Part shown: positions 40,201 through 47,670 of the stretch, piece after piece | Layout: each line of letters begins with the position of its first letter | How positions within the stretch are numbered: position 1 is the first letter of the stretch | Assembly: GCA_017560425.1 (NCBI GenBank) | Contig: JAFZEX010000034.1 | Span: forward strand, 1-64,000 | DNA from: Alistipes sp. | GTDB lineage: Bacteria > Bacteroidota > Bacteroidia > Bacteroidales > Rikenellaceae | Reading direction: 5' to 3' | DNA length: 64,000 nucleotides | The notes under the pieces: generated by a model | Database searches by the model: none | What the model saw: only the letters and a program-made list of their open reading frames with translations | What the model was told of the DNA's origin: nothing | Translations under genes and position numbers: made by a program

Positions 40201-40419
40201 GGTGCGCTGATTGATGTGGTAGATTAAGGAGTTTAATGAATTTAAGGAGTTTAGTGATAGCCTTTCCTTAATCTCCTTAAATTCCCTAATCTCCCTATTT
40301 TAGCGCTCCTCATCTATCCCATTCGTCCCATCTATCCCATCTTTCTCCTCTCACCTCTCACTTTTCACCTTTCACTTCTCACTTTTCACCTTTCACATCT
40401 CACTTTTCACTTTTTTTCG
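40201..40419. repeat. low-complexity repeat tract
   Basis: Purine-rich words (AGATTAAGGAG, GAATTTAAGGAG) at about 40220-40260 are inverted as CTCCTTAAATTC and CTTAATCTCC at about 40262-40300. Then come CCCATCTATCCCATC words and a pyrimidine tract with repeated CACTTTTCACCTTTCAC at about 40340-40418. The last words also occur at about 12958-12990. No gene seen. Confidence 0.75.
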
Positions 40420-40427
40420 TATCTTTG
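40420..40427 (+). promoter_or_regulatory. -7 promoter box TATCTTTG of the LolC-like gene
   Basis: Exact TAnnTTTG ending 7 nt before the ATG, so the mRNA is nearly leaderless. It directly follows the pyrimidine repeat tract. Confidence 0.65.
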
Positions 40428-40434
40428 CCAAGAT

Positions 40435-41676
40435 ATGAGCAACGAGTTTTACATAGCTAAGCGCCTATCGAGCCGCAAGCATGGCGAGCGTGCCGGGGTC
40501 ATGGAGCGTGTGGCAACCATCGCCACAGCCATCAGCCTCATGGTGATTGTCGTCACCGTGTCGGTTGTTGTGGGCTTCAAACAGAGCGTTGATGCTATGC
40601 TTAGCGGCGCCTCGGCAGATATAGTGGTGACAGCGCCCCAGAGCATGGGAACGCTATCGCCCGTGTTGCTCGAGCGTAGCAGTGAGCTCGTTAAGATGCT
40701 TGACAAAGAGCCTGTTGTGCGCTTCTCGCCATACTTGGCAAAGGAGGGCGTGATAAAGAGCGACGACAACATTGTTGGCGTGGTGCTGAAGGGCGTAGAC
40801 TCATTGTACGACTTTGCGTTCTTCGAGAGGTATCTTGTCGAGGGTGCGCTGCCACGCATAGGCCGTGAGCCTCGCTCACGTGATGTGATGCTCTCGGTGG
40901 ACGTTGCCCAAAAGATGGATATTGGCGTGGGTGAGCGCATCGAGATGTTGTTCGTAGACCCCGACGACGGCATGCTACGTGATAGGTTTGAGGTGTGCGG
41001 ATTGTACAAAACGGGACTCGATGTTATTGATGATGCGCTTATTATCAGCGACATACGCAACGTCGAGCGCTTCTATCCGAATGGCAAGAGCGCTGTTACG
41101 GGCTACGAGTTGTGGCTAAGTCCCGATGTCGATGTTGAGGCGAGTGCCAAGCTGCTAAACCAGGAGCTTATCGGGCTCTACTACGACCACGAGATAAATG
41201 CCGAGGCATTCACCATGCAGACCATCTATCCCAACCTCTTTGGCTGGTTGGCGACGCACGACGTGAATGCGCTATTTATCTCGATAATCATGATTATCGT
41301 GGCGCTACTTAATATGGCAACGGCACTGCTTATCATCGTCCTCGAGCGTCAGACGATGATTGGCGAGCTACGTGCCATGGGCATGAGCCGCTGGTCGGTA
41401 GTCAAGGTCTTTGTTTTCCGTGCGATGTTCATCGTCATGCGTGGCGTGGGCTGGGGCACGTTGTGTGGCATTGTGCTCGTTACGGTGCAACACATTTTTG
41501 GCGTTATGCCACTCCCTGCCGAGGGCTATATCCTCAGCACCGTGCCTGTGGCTATGTGCTGGAGGCTGTGGGCGTTAGCCGTGGTGGTGGCTACTGCCGT
41601 GACTATGCTTGTGCTGATACTTCCGTCGCTATATGCAGCACGGGTGTCGCCAGCCAAGGCAATAAGATATGAGTAA
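40435..41676 (+). CDS. FtsX/LolC-type ABC transporter permease
   Basis: A 413-residue inner membrane protein with the MacB/LolC layout: one N-terminal membrane segment (about residues 30-50), a periplasmic domain (about 55-270) and three C-terminal segments (about 275-300, 320-345 and 375-400), ending SLYAARVSPAKAIRYE, the typical tail of LolC/E and FtsX permeases. In the Lol system these extract lipoproteins from the inner membrane; the substrate here is not proven. No ATPase gene lies beside it. First gene of a run with ubiE and two exported proteins. Confidence 0.9.
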   Translation: MSNEFYIAKRLSSRKHGERAGVMERVATIATAISLMVIVVTVSVVVGFKQSVDAMLSGASADIVVTAPQSMGTLSPVLLERSSELVKMLDKEPVVRFSPYLAKEGVIKSDDNIVGVVLKGVDSLYDFAFFERYLVEGALPRIGREPRSRDVMLSVDVAQKMDIGVGERIEMLFVDPDDGMLRDRFEVCGLYKTGLDVIDDALIISDIRNVERFYPNGKSAVTGYELWLSPDVDVEASAKLLNQELIGLYYDHEINAEAFTMQTIYPNLFGWLATHDVNALFISIIMIIVALLNMATALLIIVLERQTMIGELRAMGMSRWSVVKVFVFRAMFIVMRGVGWGTLCGIVLVTVQHIFGVMPLPAEGYILSTVPVAMCWRLWALAVVVATAVTMLVLILPSLYAARVSPAKAIRYE

Positions 41677-41704
41677 GTGAGTTATAATTATAAGAGCTGT
41701 AACT

Positions 41705-42424
41705 ATGAAACCTTATAACGAGGAGCAGTCAAAAAAGGAGCAGGTGGAGCAGATGTTCGACAACATTGCTCCGACCTACGATAGGCTTAACCACGTCTTG
41801 TCGTTCAACATCGACCGCATATGGCGTAGGCGTGTTATGCGCATTGTGCGCAACGAACAACCAAAGGTTGTTATGGATATTGCCACGGGCACGGGCGACC
41901 TTGCCATAGCCATGGCTAAGCGCATAGAGCAGGCCCGCATCCTTGGCGTAGATCTTTCGGAGGAGATGTTGCGTGTGGCGGAGCTCAAAATATCTAAGCT
42001 CGGCTTGACGGGGCGCATATCGCTCACGAAGGGTGATGCCGAAAATCTCGACATGGTGGCTGCGGAGTCGGTAGATGTTGTCACCGTGGCATTTGGTGTT
42101 CGCAACTTCGAGAACCTCGAGAAGGGACTAAGCGAGCTATATCGCACCCTTAAGCCTGGAGGCAAACTCGTCGTGTTGGAGTTCTCCATTCCTCGCAACC
42201 GCCTTGTAAGGTGGGTATATGCTCAGTATTCGCACCGCCTGCTACCACGCATCGGGGCGATGATTTCGAAGGATAGAAAGGCTTACGACTACCTCCCCGA
42301 CTCGGTCGAGGAGTTCCCATCGCCTGAGCGCTTCGCCGAGATGTTGCGTGGCGTGGGATTTGCCAGCGTGAAGGCTAAGTCGCAGAGCTTTGGTATAGCA
42401 CATATTCACGTAGCAATAAAATAG
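41705..42424 (+). CDS. ubiE: demethylmenaquinone / ubiquinone C-methyltransferase
   Basis: SAM-dependent C-methyltransferase that makes menaquinone from demethylmenaquinone (MenG role in this menaquinone-using group). The 239 residues match the family: VEQMFDNIAPTYDRLNHVLS at the N-terminus, the SAM motif MDIATGTGDLAIAMAK (about 58-73), VDVVTVAFGVRNFENLEKGL and YRTLKPGGKLVVLEFSIP. Cytoplasmic, membrane associated. It starts 28 nt after the permease and precedes the next gene by 5 nt. Confidence 0.97.
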   Translation: MKPYNEEQSKKEQVEQMFDNIAPTYDRLNHVLSFNIDRIWRRRVMRIVRNEQPKVVMDIATGTGDLAIAMAKRIEQARILGVDLSEEMLRVAELKISKLGLTGRISLTKGDAENLDMVAAESVDVVTVAFGVRNFENLEKGLSELYRTLKPGGKLVVLEFSIPRNRLVRWVYAQYSHRLLPRIGAMISKDRKAYDYLPDSVEEFPSPERFAEMLRGVGFASVKAKSQSFGIAHIHVAIK

Positions 42425-42429
42425 AGTAT

Positions 42430-42936
42430 ATGTCTAAGTATCTGCGATATATAGCAACCATTGTCGTGCTCCTATTCTCTGTTAATAGGGCACATGCCGA
42501 CATCCTCGATAACTTCCACTTCGAGAGGTTTGTTGCCGTGACGCACCTATCGTCGTCGGGCGCAAACATATGGGTTGATGTGCGCAACGATTGGTCGCAT
42601 GCGTTGGTTATCAAGAAAGGTAAGGTCGATGTGATGATGCATGGCAAGAAGGTTGCTACTATCGAGCTACGTGACAAGATAGTTTTGCCTAAGCGCTCGA
42701 CATCACGCATACTCATACCCTTGCGCTTCGATGCTCAAAACACGTTGAGCTTTCAGCGCATATTGCGCAATTTGGTGGATAAGCGAGGCTTAGGAACAAC
42801 GATCGACTATCGTGTTCGTGCGGGAACAAAAGCCCTAAAACTCACTTTTTCAGACAAAAATGTTGCTGTTTCCGAAATTTTAAATAACTTCGCATTATCA
42901 AACGATAGTTTGAAGGAGTTGATTGAGTTGATATAA
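42430..42936 (+). CDS. exported LEA-type beta-sandwich protein
   Basis: A 168-residue protein with a signal peptide (MSKYLRYIATIVVLLFSVNRAHAD). The rest looks like one beta sandwich: FERFVAVTHLSSSGANIWVD, VRNDWSHALVIKKGKVDVMM, a pattern that recalls LEA-2/WHy-type domains. I cannot assign a function. It lies 5 nt after ubiE and 14 nt before the SPOR-like gene. Confidence 0.75.
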   Translation: MSKYLRYIATIVVLLFSVNRAHADILDNFHFERFVAVTHLSSSGANIWVDVRNDWSHALVIKKGKVDVMMHGKKVATIELRDKIVLPKRSTSRILIPLRFDAQNTLSFQRILRNLVDKRGLGTTIDYRVRAGTKALKLTFSDKNVAVSEILNNFALSNDSLKELIELI

Positions 42937-42950
42937 CGAAAGATTAATAG

Positions 42951-43670
42951 ATGAAAAGAGCTTTATTTTTAGTTGTTGCAATGCTTGCTATGGCGCTCAC
43001 AGGTGCCTCAGCGCAGCATATTGCAAATGTTAGAAGTTCGATTGGTCGTTCTGCTGCCAATGGTGGTGTTGTTAAGATTTCCGAGGACGAAGGCGTTAAG
43101 ACTGCAATCTCGAGAGTTGAGGCTACAACCGCTACACCCGCAAAGGCTCCAGGCTACCGCTTTGTGATTTACTACGACAACACGCAGTATGCCGATGAGC
43201 GTGCCGCTAAGGTGTTGAGCAAGTTCCGTAGCAAGTTCAAGGATATTACATCGTATATCTCTTCTGAGAGCCCATCGTTCCGAGTAGTCATCGGCGACTG
43301 CTTTACCTACGAGGACGTGGCTATCATTCGCAACCGCATCATCGACGACTATCCAGATGCTGCACTTAGCGACGCAAGCATTCCTTATCGTGTGTTGTGC
43401 CGTATCAAGGGCTCTAACAGCATGCGTATCGAGCGTAGTGGCTATGTGACAGGTGGTGTCGAGCTCGAGGATATCTTCTACGAGGAGGTCGATCTCGAGG
43501 GCAATGTTGTTACTGCTGCCGAGACCCCAGCAGAGGCTGAGGTTGAGGTTGCCGCTGAGGCTGCGGAAGAGGTGCCTGCCGTTGAGGTGCCTGCTGTTGA
43601 AGTACCTGCTGTTGAAGCTGCGGTAGAGGTACCTGCAGTTGAGGAGGCTCCAGCCGAGGCTGCAGAGTAG
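42951..43670 (+). CDS. exported SPOR-like protein with VPAVE repeats
   Basis: A 239-residue exported protein: signal peptide MKRALFLVVAMLAMALTGASAQ, a Ser/Ala-rich segment, then a globular domain (about residues 68-155: APGYRFVIYYDNTQYADERA, then SPSFRVVIGDCFTYEDVAII) with the strand-helix pattern of SPOR domains, which bind denuded peptidoglycan at division sites. The C-terminal 55 residues are Ala/Glu/Pro/Val repeats (EVPAVEVPAVE). SPOR assignment is by pattern. Last gene of the operon begun by the permease. Confidence 0.75.
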   Translation: MKRALFLVVAMLAMALTGASAQHIANVRSSIGRSAANGGVVKISEDEGVKTAISRVEATTATPAKAPGYRFVIYYDNTQYADERAAKVLSKFRSKFKDITSYISSESPSFRVVIGDCFTYEDVAIIRNRIIDDYPDAALSDASIPYRVLCRIKGSNSMRIERSGYVTGGVELEDIFYEEVDLEGNVVTAAETPAEAEVEVAAEAAEEVPAVEVPAVEVPAVEAAVEVPAVEEAPAEAAE

Positions 43671-43722
43671 AAAATCACGATTTGATTGAAAGTCAATGTC
43701 TAACTAATAAAAAGAATCGATT

Positions 43723-44067
43723 ATGAAGAAGTTATTGATCGTTGCAGTATTGTTTGTTGCTGCTACAATGGTTGCTTGCTGTGGTAATCAGCAGACTAAG
43801 GATTGCGATAAGTCTTGCTGCGAGAAGAAGACTGAGTGCTGCGAGAAGCAGGAGTGCGAGAAGGCTGCTGCTTGCGAGAAGTGCGCTGAGTGCGACAAGA
43901 AGGCAGAGTGCGAGAAGAAGGATCAGTGCTGCAAGAAGGCAGAGTGCGAGAAGCGTGCTGAGTGTGAGAAGAAGGCAGAGTGCTGCAAGAAGGAGTGTGA
44001 GAAAAAAGAGGAGTGCAAGAAGGAGTGCGACAAGAAGGAGGAGGCTCCTGCAGCTGAGACTAAATAA
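43723..44067 (+). CDS. cysteine-rich Lys/Glu repeat lipoprotein
   Basis: A 114-residue protein with a lipoprotein signal peptide (MKKLLIVAVLFVAATMVACC; lipobox MVAC or VACC) followed by about 80 residues made almost only of C, K, E and A in short repeats such as AECEKKAECCKK. I count 21 cysteines, many spaced every 4-8 residues or doubled, and no aromatic residues. The tail is EEAPAAETK. High cysteine content in an exported protein suggests metal binding or extensive disulfides; neither is shown. The codon pattern and the repeats match the frame, so the ORF is real. Own terminator downstream; no clear promoter box in front. Confidence 0.8.
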   Translation: MKKLLIVAVLFVAATMVACCGNQQTKDCDKSCCEKKTECCEKQECEKAAACEKCAECDKKAECEKKDQCCKKAECEKRAECEKKAECCKKECEKKEECKKECDKKEEAPAAETK

Positions 44068-44115
44068 TCTGATTGGAAGATTAGATAAAATTTGGTCTAA
44101 AAATCTATATGAAAC

Positions 44116-44160
44116 GAGGGGGCGCTTGGTGATTTTCCGAGCGCTCTCTTTTCTTTTTTT
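44116..44160 (+). terminator. intrinsic terminator of the cysteine-rich lipoprotein gene
   Basis: GCGCTTGG/CCGAGCGC stem with a G-T pair and a 7-nt loop, followed by a T-rich tract broken by C (TTTTCTTTTTTT). Confidence 0.8.
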
Positions 44161-44289
44161 GTCTTAAAATGGCATTTTCCCTCAATTTTCCTATGCAGAA
44201 ATAGGCGGTTTTAGGGGGCGATTCTGCATATTAATGCTATAAATAAGTATTTTTCTGCATATAACGTTGCTACTATAGAAATAAATACC
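44161..44289. other. AT-rich intergenic region
   Basis: About 130 nt without a gene. TTCTGCATAT-type words occur three times (near 44192 inverted, 44222 and 44254), upstream of the promoter at 44266-44297. They could be regulator sites. Confidence 0.4.
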
Positions 44290-44297
44290 TATATTTG
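44266..44297 (+). promoter_or_regulatory. promoter of the EEAPAT-repeat lipoprotein gene
   Basis: GTTG at 44266-44269, 20-nt spacer, TATATTTG at 44290-44297. The ATG is at 44343, leader about 43 nt. Confidence 0.7.
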
Positions 44298-44342
44298 CGT
44301 TACGAAATTTTTAAACAACTGTTTAATTTAAACTTTATAATT

Positions 44343-44567
44343 ATGAAGAAGATCTTTACACTTGCAGCTATGTTTGCTGCTGTTGCTCTTGTATCTTGCG
44401 CAGAGCAGGCACAGAAGGAGAACGCTGAGGAGACTACTGCTCCAGCAGTTGAGGCTGTTGAGGAGGCTGCTCCAGCAGCTGAGGAGGCTCCAGCAACTGA
44501 GGAGGCTCCAGCAACTGAGGAGGCTCCAGCAACTGAGGAGGCTGCTCCAGCTGAGAAGGCTGAGTAA
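44343..44567 (+). CDS. small lipoprotein with EEAPAT repeats
   Basis: Seventy-four residues: signal peptide MKKIFTLAAMFAAVALVSC (lipobox LVSC), then an acidic low-complexity tail of Glu, Ala, Pro and Thr with three exact copies of EEAPAT. It cannot form a normal fold and may be a surface spacer or a highly expressed cell-envelope filler. The TTG at 44295 belongs to the -7 box, so ATG 44343 is the start. Own promoter and terminator. Confidence 0.8.
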   Translation: MKKIFTLAAMFAAVALVSCAEQAQKENAEETTAPAVEAVEEAAPAAEEAPATEEAPATEEAPATEEAAPAEKAE

Positions 44568-44586
44568 GTTTATAACTCAGAACGAG

Positions 44587-44618
44587 AAAGGCGATAGGTT
44601 CTCCTATTGCCTTTTTTT
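44587..44618 (+). terminator. intrinsic terminator of the EEAPAT lipoprotein gene
   Basis: AAAGGCGATAGG/CCTATTGCCTTT stem (one G-T pair), loop TTCT, then T-rich. Confidence 0.9.
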
Positions 44619-44639
44619 ATAACCTAACATCTATAACCT

Positions 44640-45080
44640 ATGAAGAAGATTTTTTCATTTGCACTTATGTTTGCCGCATGCGCTCTTGTGGCTTGTGGTG
44701 GCACACAGCCGAAGTCGGTAGCTGATGACTTCGAGGAGGTAAAGGAGGCTTACGACTCAGTTGAGGACGATGCTGAGGAGCTTGAGGAGGCGCTTAAGGC
44801 TGCTGAGAATATCATCGAGAAGTCGATGAGCGAGGCTGAGGCAGAGACCGAGAAGTTTGTCATGAAGGCTGAAGCTGAGGCAGATAAGCTCGTGAAGAAG
44901 ACCGAGGAGTTTGCTAAGAAGGCAGAGGTAAATGTTGAGAAGTTTGCCGAGAAGGCAGAGGTTGAGGCTGAGAAGTTTGCCGCTAAGGCAGAGGTTGAGG
45001 CAAAGAAGCTCACCGAGAAGGCTGAGAAGAAGATGAACGACCTTGTAAAGAGTGTTGAGGATTGGGGCAGTAAGCTCTAA
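44640..45080 (+). CDS. coiled-coil lipoprotein (Lpp-like shape)
   Basis: A 146-residue lipoprotein: signal MKKIFSFALMFAACALVAC (lipobox LVAC), then continuous helix with 11-residue repeats (KKAEVNVEKFAEKAEVEAEK) from about residue 55 to 135. The 11-residue period is that of membrane-lying or right-handed coiled helices (apolipoprotein, LEA-type). It could lie on the membrane or form a fibrous trimer. The signal peptide is nearly identical to that of the preceding lipoprotein. Ends at a strong terminator; no separate -7 box seen, so readthrough from 44290 may feed it. Confidence 0.85.
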   Translation: MKKIFSFALMFAACALVACGGTQPKSVADDFEEVKEAYDSVEDDAEELEEALKAAENIIEKSMSEAEAETEKFVMKAEAEADKLVKKTEEFAKKAEVNVEKFAEKAEVEAEKFAAKAEVEAKKLTEKAEKKMNDLVKSVEDWGSKL

Positions 45081-45103
45081 GCAACAACTTACCAAATATT
45101 ATG

Positions 45104-45139
45104 AGTCTGCTTAATTTTTTTAGGCAGACTTTTTTTTTG
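45104..45139 (+). terminator. intrinsic terminator of the coiled-coil lipoprotein gene
   Basis: AGTCTGCTTAA/TTAGGCAGACT stem (one G-T pair), T5 loop, then nine T. Confidence 0.93.
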
Positions 45140-45171
45140 TGCCTTGCGCTTAGCATGAGCCTAAATTTTTG

Positions 45172-45179
45172 TAAATTTG
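45172..45179 (+). promoter_or_regulatory. -7 promoter box TAAATTTG of the barrel gene
   Basis: Exact TAnnTTTG, 27 nt before the ATG at 45207. Confidence 0.6.
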
Positions 45180-45206
45180 TAGAGCGGATAAACCCACTAC
45201 AATCAA

Positions 45207-47663
45207 ATGAAGCTCACCCTTATACGATATTTGGCTCTGCTTGCCATGCTTCTCCTCTTGCCACAATATGTTGTGGCACAGGAAGATGTGGAGGACTATC
45301 GCCAATATAAGTTCTATAAAGAGGAGGATGACGACGTGTTGGAGCTTATGGCTCGTGATGCCGATTCGCTATATATGCTTCGCTCGAGCGAGGCTACGAC
45401 CTATGCCCAAAGTTGGGACTATGCCCTACGTTCGTTGGGCTATGCTCCTCGTGGCGAGGTGACGTATATGAATAGCTATTTGTTTGAAAATCTTGATATT
45501 AGCAGCCGTACCTCTCGCCAGCTATCGAGGCTTGGCCTCCACGACGATTATGCGCTGGGCATAAGTGGAGTCAGAGGCTCGGTGGGTGGTAGGCATCATC
45601 ACACCTATCATGGTCATGAGCCTCGCAATCTACGCCACGAGCTGAGTGCCAACCTCTCGGGCCGAAGCACGCTTATGTCGCTGAGCCACAGAGCATCGTA
45701 CCGCCTCACTCATGGCGATGTTGCGCTCGACGATGATTGGCAACTCGCCGAGTATCTGCGTGTTAATACAGGTCCTGACCTATATGTCGATGGTCTGTTT
45801 TCGAATGGTGCTGAGGCGGGGGTGTCGCTTAGTCGCCGTTGGTCAAACAACTCGCTAATCCTCTCAGCCATGCTTCCGTGGTCACGGCGCAGCGTGCGTC
45901 AGGCAACCACAGAGGAGGCTGTGGCGCTAACGCAAAACTATGGCTACAACCCCGCATGGGGTTTGCAGGGTGGCAAGATGCGTAGTAGCCGCATTAACAG
46001 CATGTTAGCCCCCACGCTCGTTGGCTCGTGGCAACGAAGGCTCGGCATGTGGACAACAATGCGCCTAAGTGCTGCCATGGAGGTTGAGCGTCGTGGTAGT
46101 ACCGCTTTGTCGTGGTGCGATGCCATGAGTGCCATGCCCGACAACTACCGCTACATGCCATCATACTACACCGACGACGACGCCTCACGTGAGCTTGCCG
46201 AGGCATGGCGCTACGGCGATGTGCGCTACACACAGATTGCCTGGGACGAGCTATACCACACCAACGCCATTCAGAGCGATGGCCATGCCGCTTACTTTGT
46301 AGAAAATAGGCGCACACATAGTCAGTACTATGCTCTAAATCTCGATTTTACAACTATGTTTCGTGGTGTCGATTTAGAGTATGGCGTGCGTGCGGCGCTA
46401 AATTCGGATAGATGCTTTAAGGTTGTAGATGATCTTCTTGGTGCGGGCTATCTGCTTGATATAGATTACTTTGTGCGTGATAATGCCACCTATGCTACCA
46501 AGTATCGTAACAACCTGCAGTCGCCAGGGTTAGCAGTTGTCGAGGGCGAGCGTTTTGGCTACGACTACCGCCTGTCGTATCTTGATGTGTCGGCATATGG
46601 CATTGCACGTTGGCGAATGTGGGATATGGATTTCGAGTTAGGTGCTGAGCTCTCAACCTCGGCCATTCGTCGCCGAGGCTACTTTGAGAAGGAGTTATTT
46701 GCTGGCAACTGCTCTTATGGTCGCTCACATGCCGTTAATCTTTTTCCCGCACGCCTAAGCCTATCGTGGAACTACGACTTTGGCTCTCATGGCCTTGATG
46801 CTCAGCTACTTGTTGCGGGTAACACACCTAATGCCGAGTCGCTATTTCTACAACCGCAGTATAACAATCGCCTCGTTGATAACCCCTCGCTTGCAAGGTG
46901 CTTTGCCATGGAGCTGGGCTACGGCTTTGTGCGCAACCGCTTTAGCCTCGATGTCACGCTCTACGCCTCGTACTATGCCAATGAGTGTGACGTGTTACAC
47001 TACTACGATGACCTTGCCGACGAGTATGTCGATGCCGTGGTTAGCGACGCCAAGCGCCTAAATTGTGGCGTGGAACTTCGTGCAAAAGCGCAGTGGTCGC
47101 AATACTTTAGCTCAAAGGCGCTCTTAAATGTTGGTCGTCACCGCTATGTGGGTAGTGCCATGGTTGCGACATATGCTGATAATGATAACGATCTTATTGC
47201 CATATCTCGCTCAGCCATTGGTGGTTGCAACACTGCACAGCCCGAACTTGCCCTGTATGCTGATGTTGCCTATCGCCGTATGGGGTGGCAGGCGATTGTG
47301 TCGTTTAACTATGTCGATCTGAGGTATGCTGCGCCCTCGTTTGTGCGACGCACCGAGCGAGTCTACACCTATGCTCACTCGCCCGAGGAGCAAGAGGCGC
47401 TACTCGGTCAGCATAGCTTAGGCGCTGCAACATCGCTCAATATATCTCTGTCTAAGCGCTTCAAACTCGCTGATAATAAGTCTATTAGGGTAAGCCTATC
47501 GCTCGATAATCTGCTCGGTGCCAAGAACATAGCGAGTGGCTATGAGCAGCACCGCATTCGTGAGGTACAGATAGCACAAAGAGAACATGTGCGCCCATTT
47601 GCCAACAAACTGATGTATGGCTATGGACGCACATGTAGTCTGCGTGTAAGCTTCGGATTTTAA
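45207..47663 (+). CDS. large outer membrane beta-barrel, TonB-receptor-like without plug
   Basis: An 818-residue outer membrane protein with signal peptide MKLTLIRYLALLAMLLLLPQ (cut near VVA-Q). From about residue 140 to the end it is beta strands with turns (LRHELSANLSGRSTLMSLSH, then YALNLDFTTMFRGVDLEYGV), and the C-terminal strand CSLRVSFGF ends in Phe. The second half has receptor-like features (LDNLLGAKN near the end, as in TonB-dependent receptors), but I see no plug domain or TonB box in the first 130 residues. A histidine cluster HHHTYHGHE is at about 128-136. The 3' end is 7 nt from the convergent peroxidase gene. Confidence 0.8.
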   Translation: MKLTLIRYLALLAMLLLLPQYVVAQEDVEDYRQYKFYKEEDDDVLELMARDADSLYMLRSSEATTYAQSWDYALRSLGYAPRGEVTYMNSYLFENLDISSRTSRQLSRLGLHDDYALGISGVRGSVGGRHHHTYHGHEPRNLRHELSANLSGRSTLMSLSHRASYRLTHGDVALDDDWQLAEYLRVNTGPDLYVDGLFSNGAEAGVSLSRRWSNNSLILSAMLPWSRRSVRQATTEEAVALTQNYGYNPAWGLQGGKMRSSRINSMLAPTLVGSWQRRLGMWTTMRLSAAMEVERRGSTALSWCDAMSAMPDNYRYMPSYYTDDDASRELAEAWRYGDVRYTQIAWDELYHTNAIQSDGHAAYFVENRRTHSQYYALNLDFTTMFRGVDLEYGVRAALNSDRCFKVVDDLLGAGYLLDIDYFVRDNATYATKYRNNLQSPGLAVVEGERFGYDYRLSYLDVSAYGIARWRMWDMDFELGAELSTSAIRRRGYFEKELFAGNCSYGRSHAVNLFPARLSLSWNYDFGSHGLDAQLLVAGNTPNAESLFLQPQYNNRLVDNPSLARCFAMELGYGFVRNRFSLDVTLYASYYANECDVLHYYDDLADEYVDAVVSDAKRLNCGVELRAKAQWSQYFSSKALLNVGRHRYVGSAMVATYADNDNDLIAISRSAIGGCNTAQPELALYADVAYRRMGWQAIVSFNYVDLRYAAPSFVRRTERVYTYAHSPEEQEALLGQHSLGAATSLNISLSKRFKLADNKSIRVSLSLDNLLGAKNIASGYEQHRIREVQIAQREHVRPFANKLMYGYGRTCSLRVSFGF

Positions 47664-47670
47664 TCTGAGG

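Noticed and set aside
43540..43660. Tandem DNA repeat GTTGAGGTGCCTGCC-like
   Set aside because: It encodes the VPAVE tail of the SPOR-like protein, so it needs no separate explanation.
44362..44622. Leu/Arg-repeat protein in the second frame of the EEAPAT lipoprotein
   Set aside because: A frame shadow of the GAGGCTCCAGCAACT repeats; the lipoprotein frame has signal peptide, promoter and terminator.
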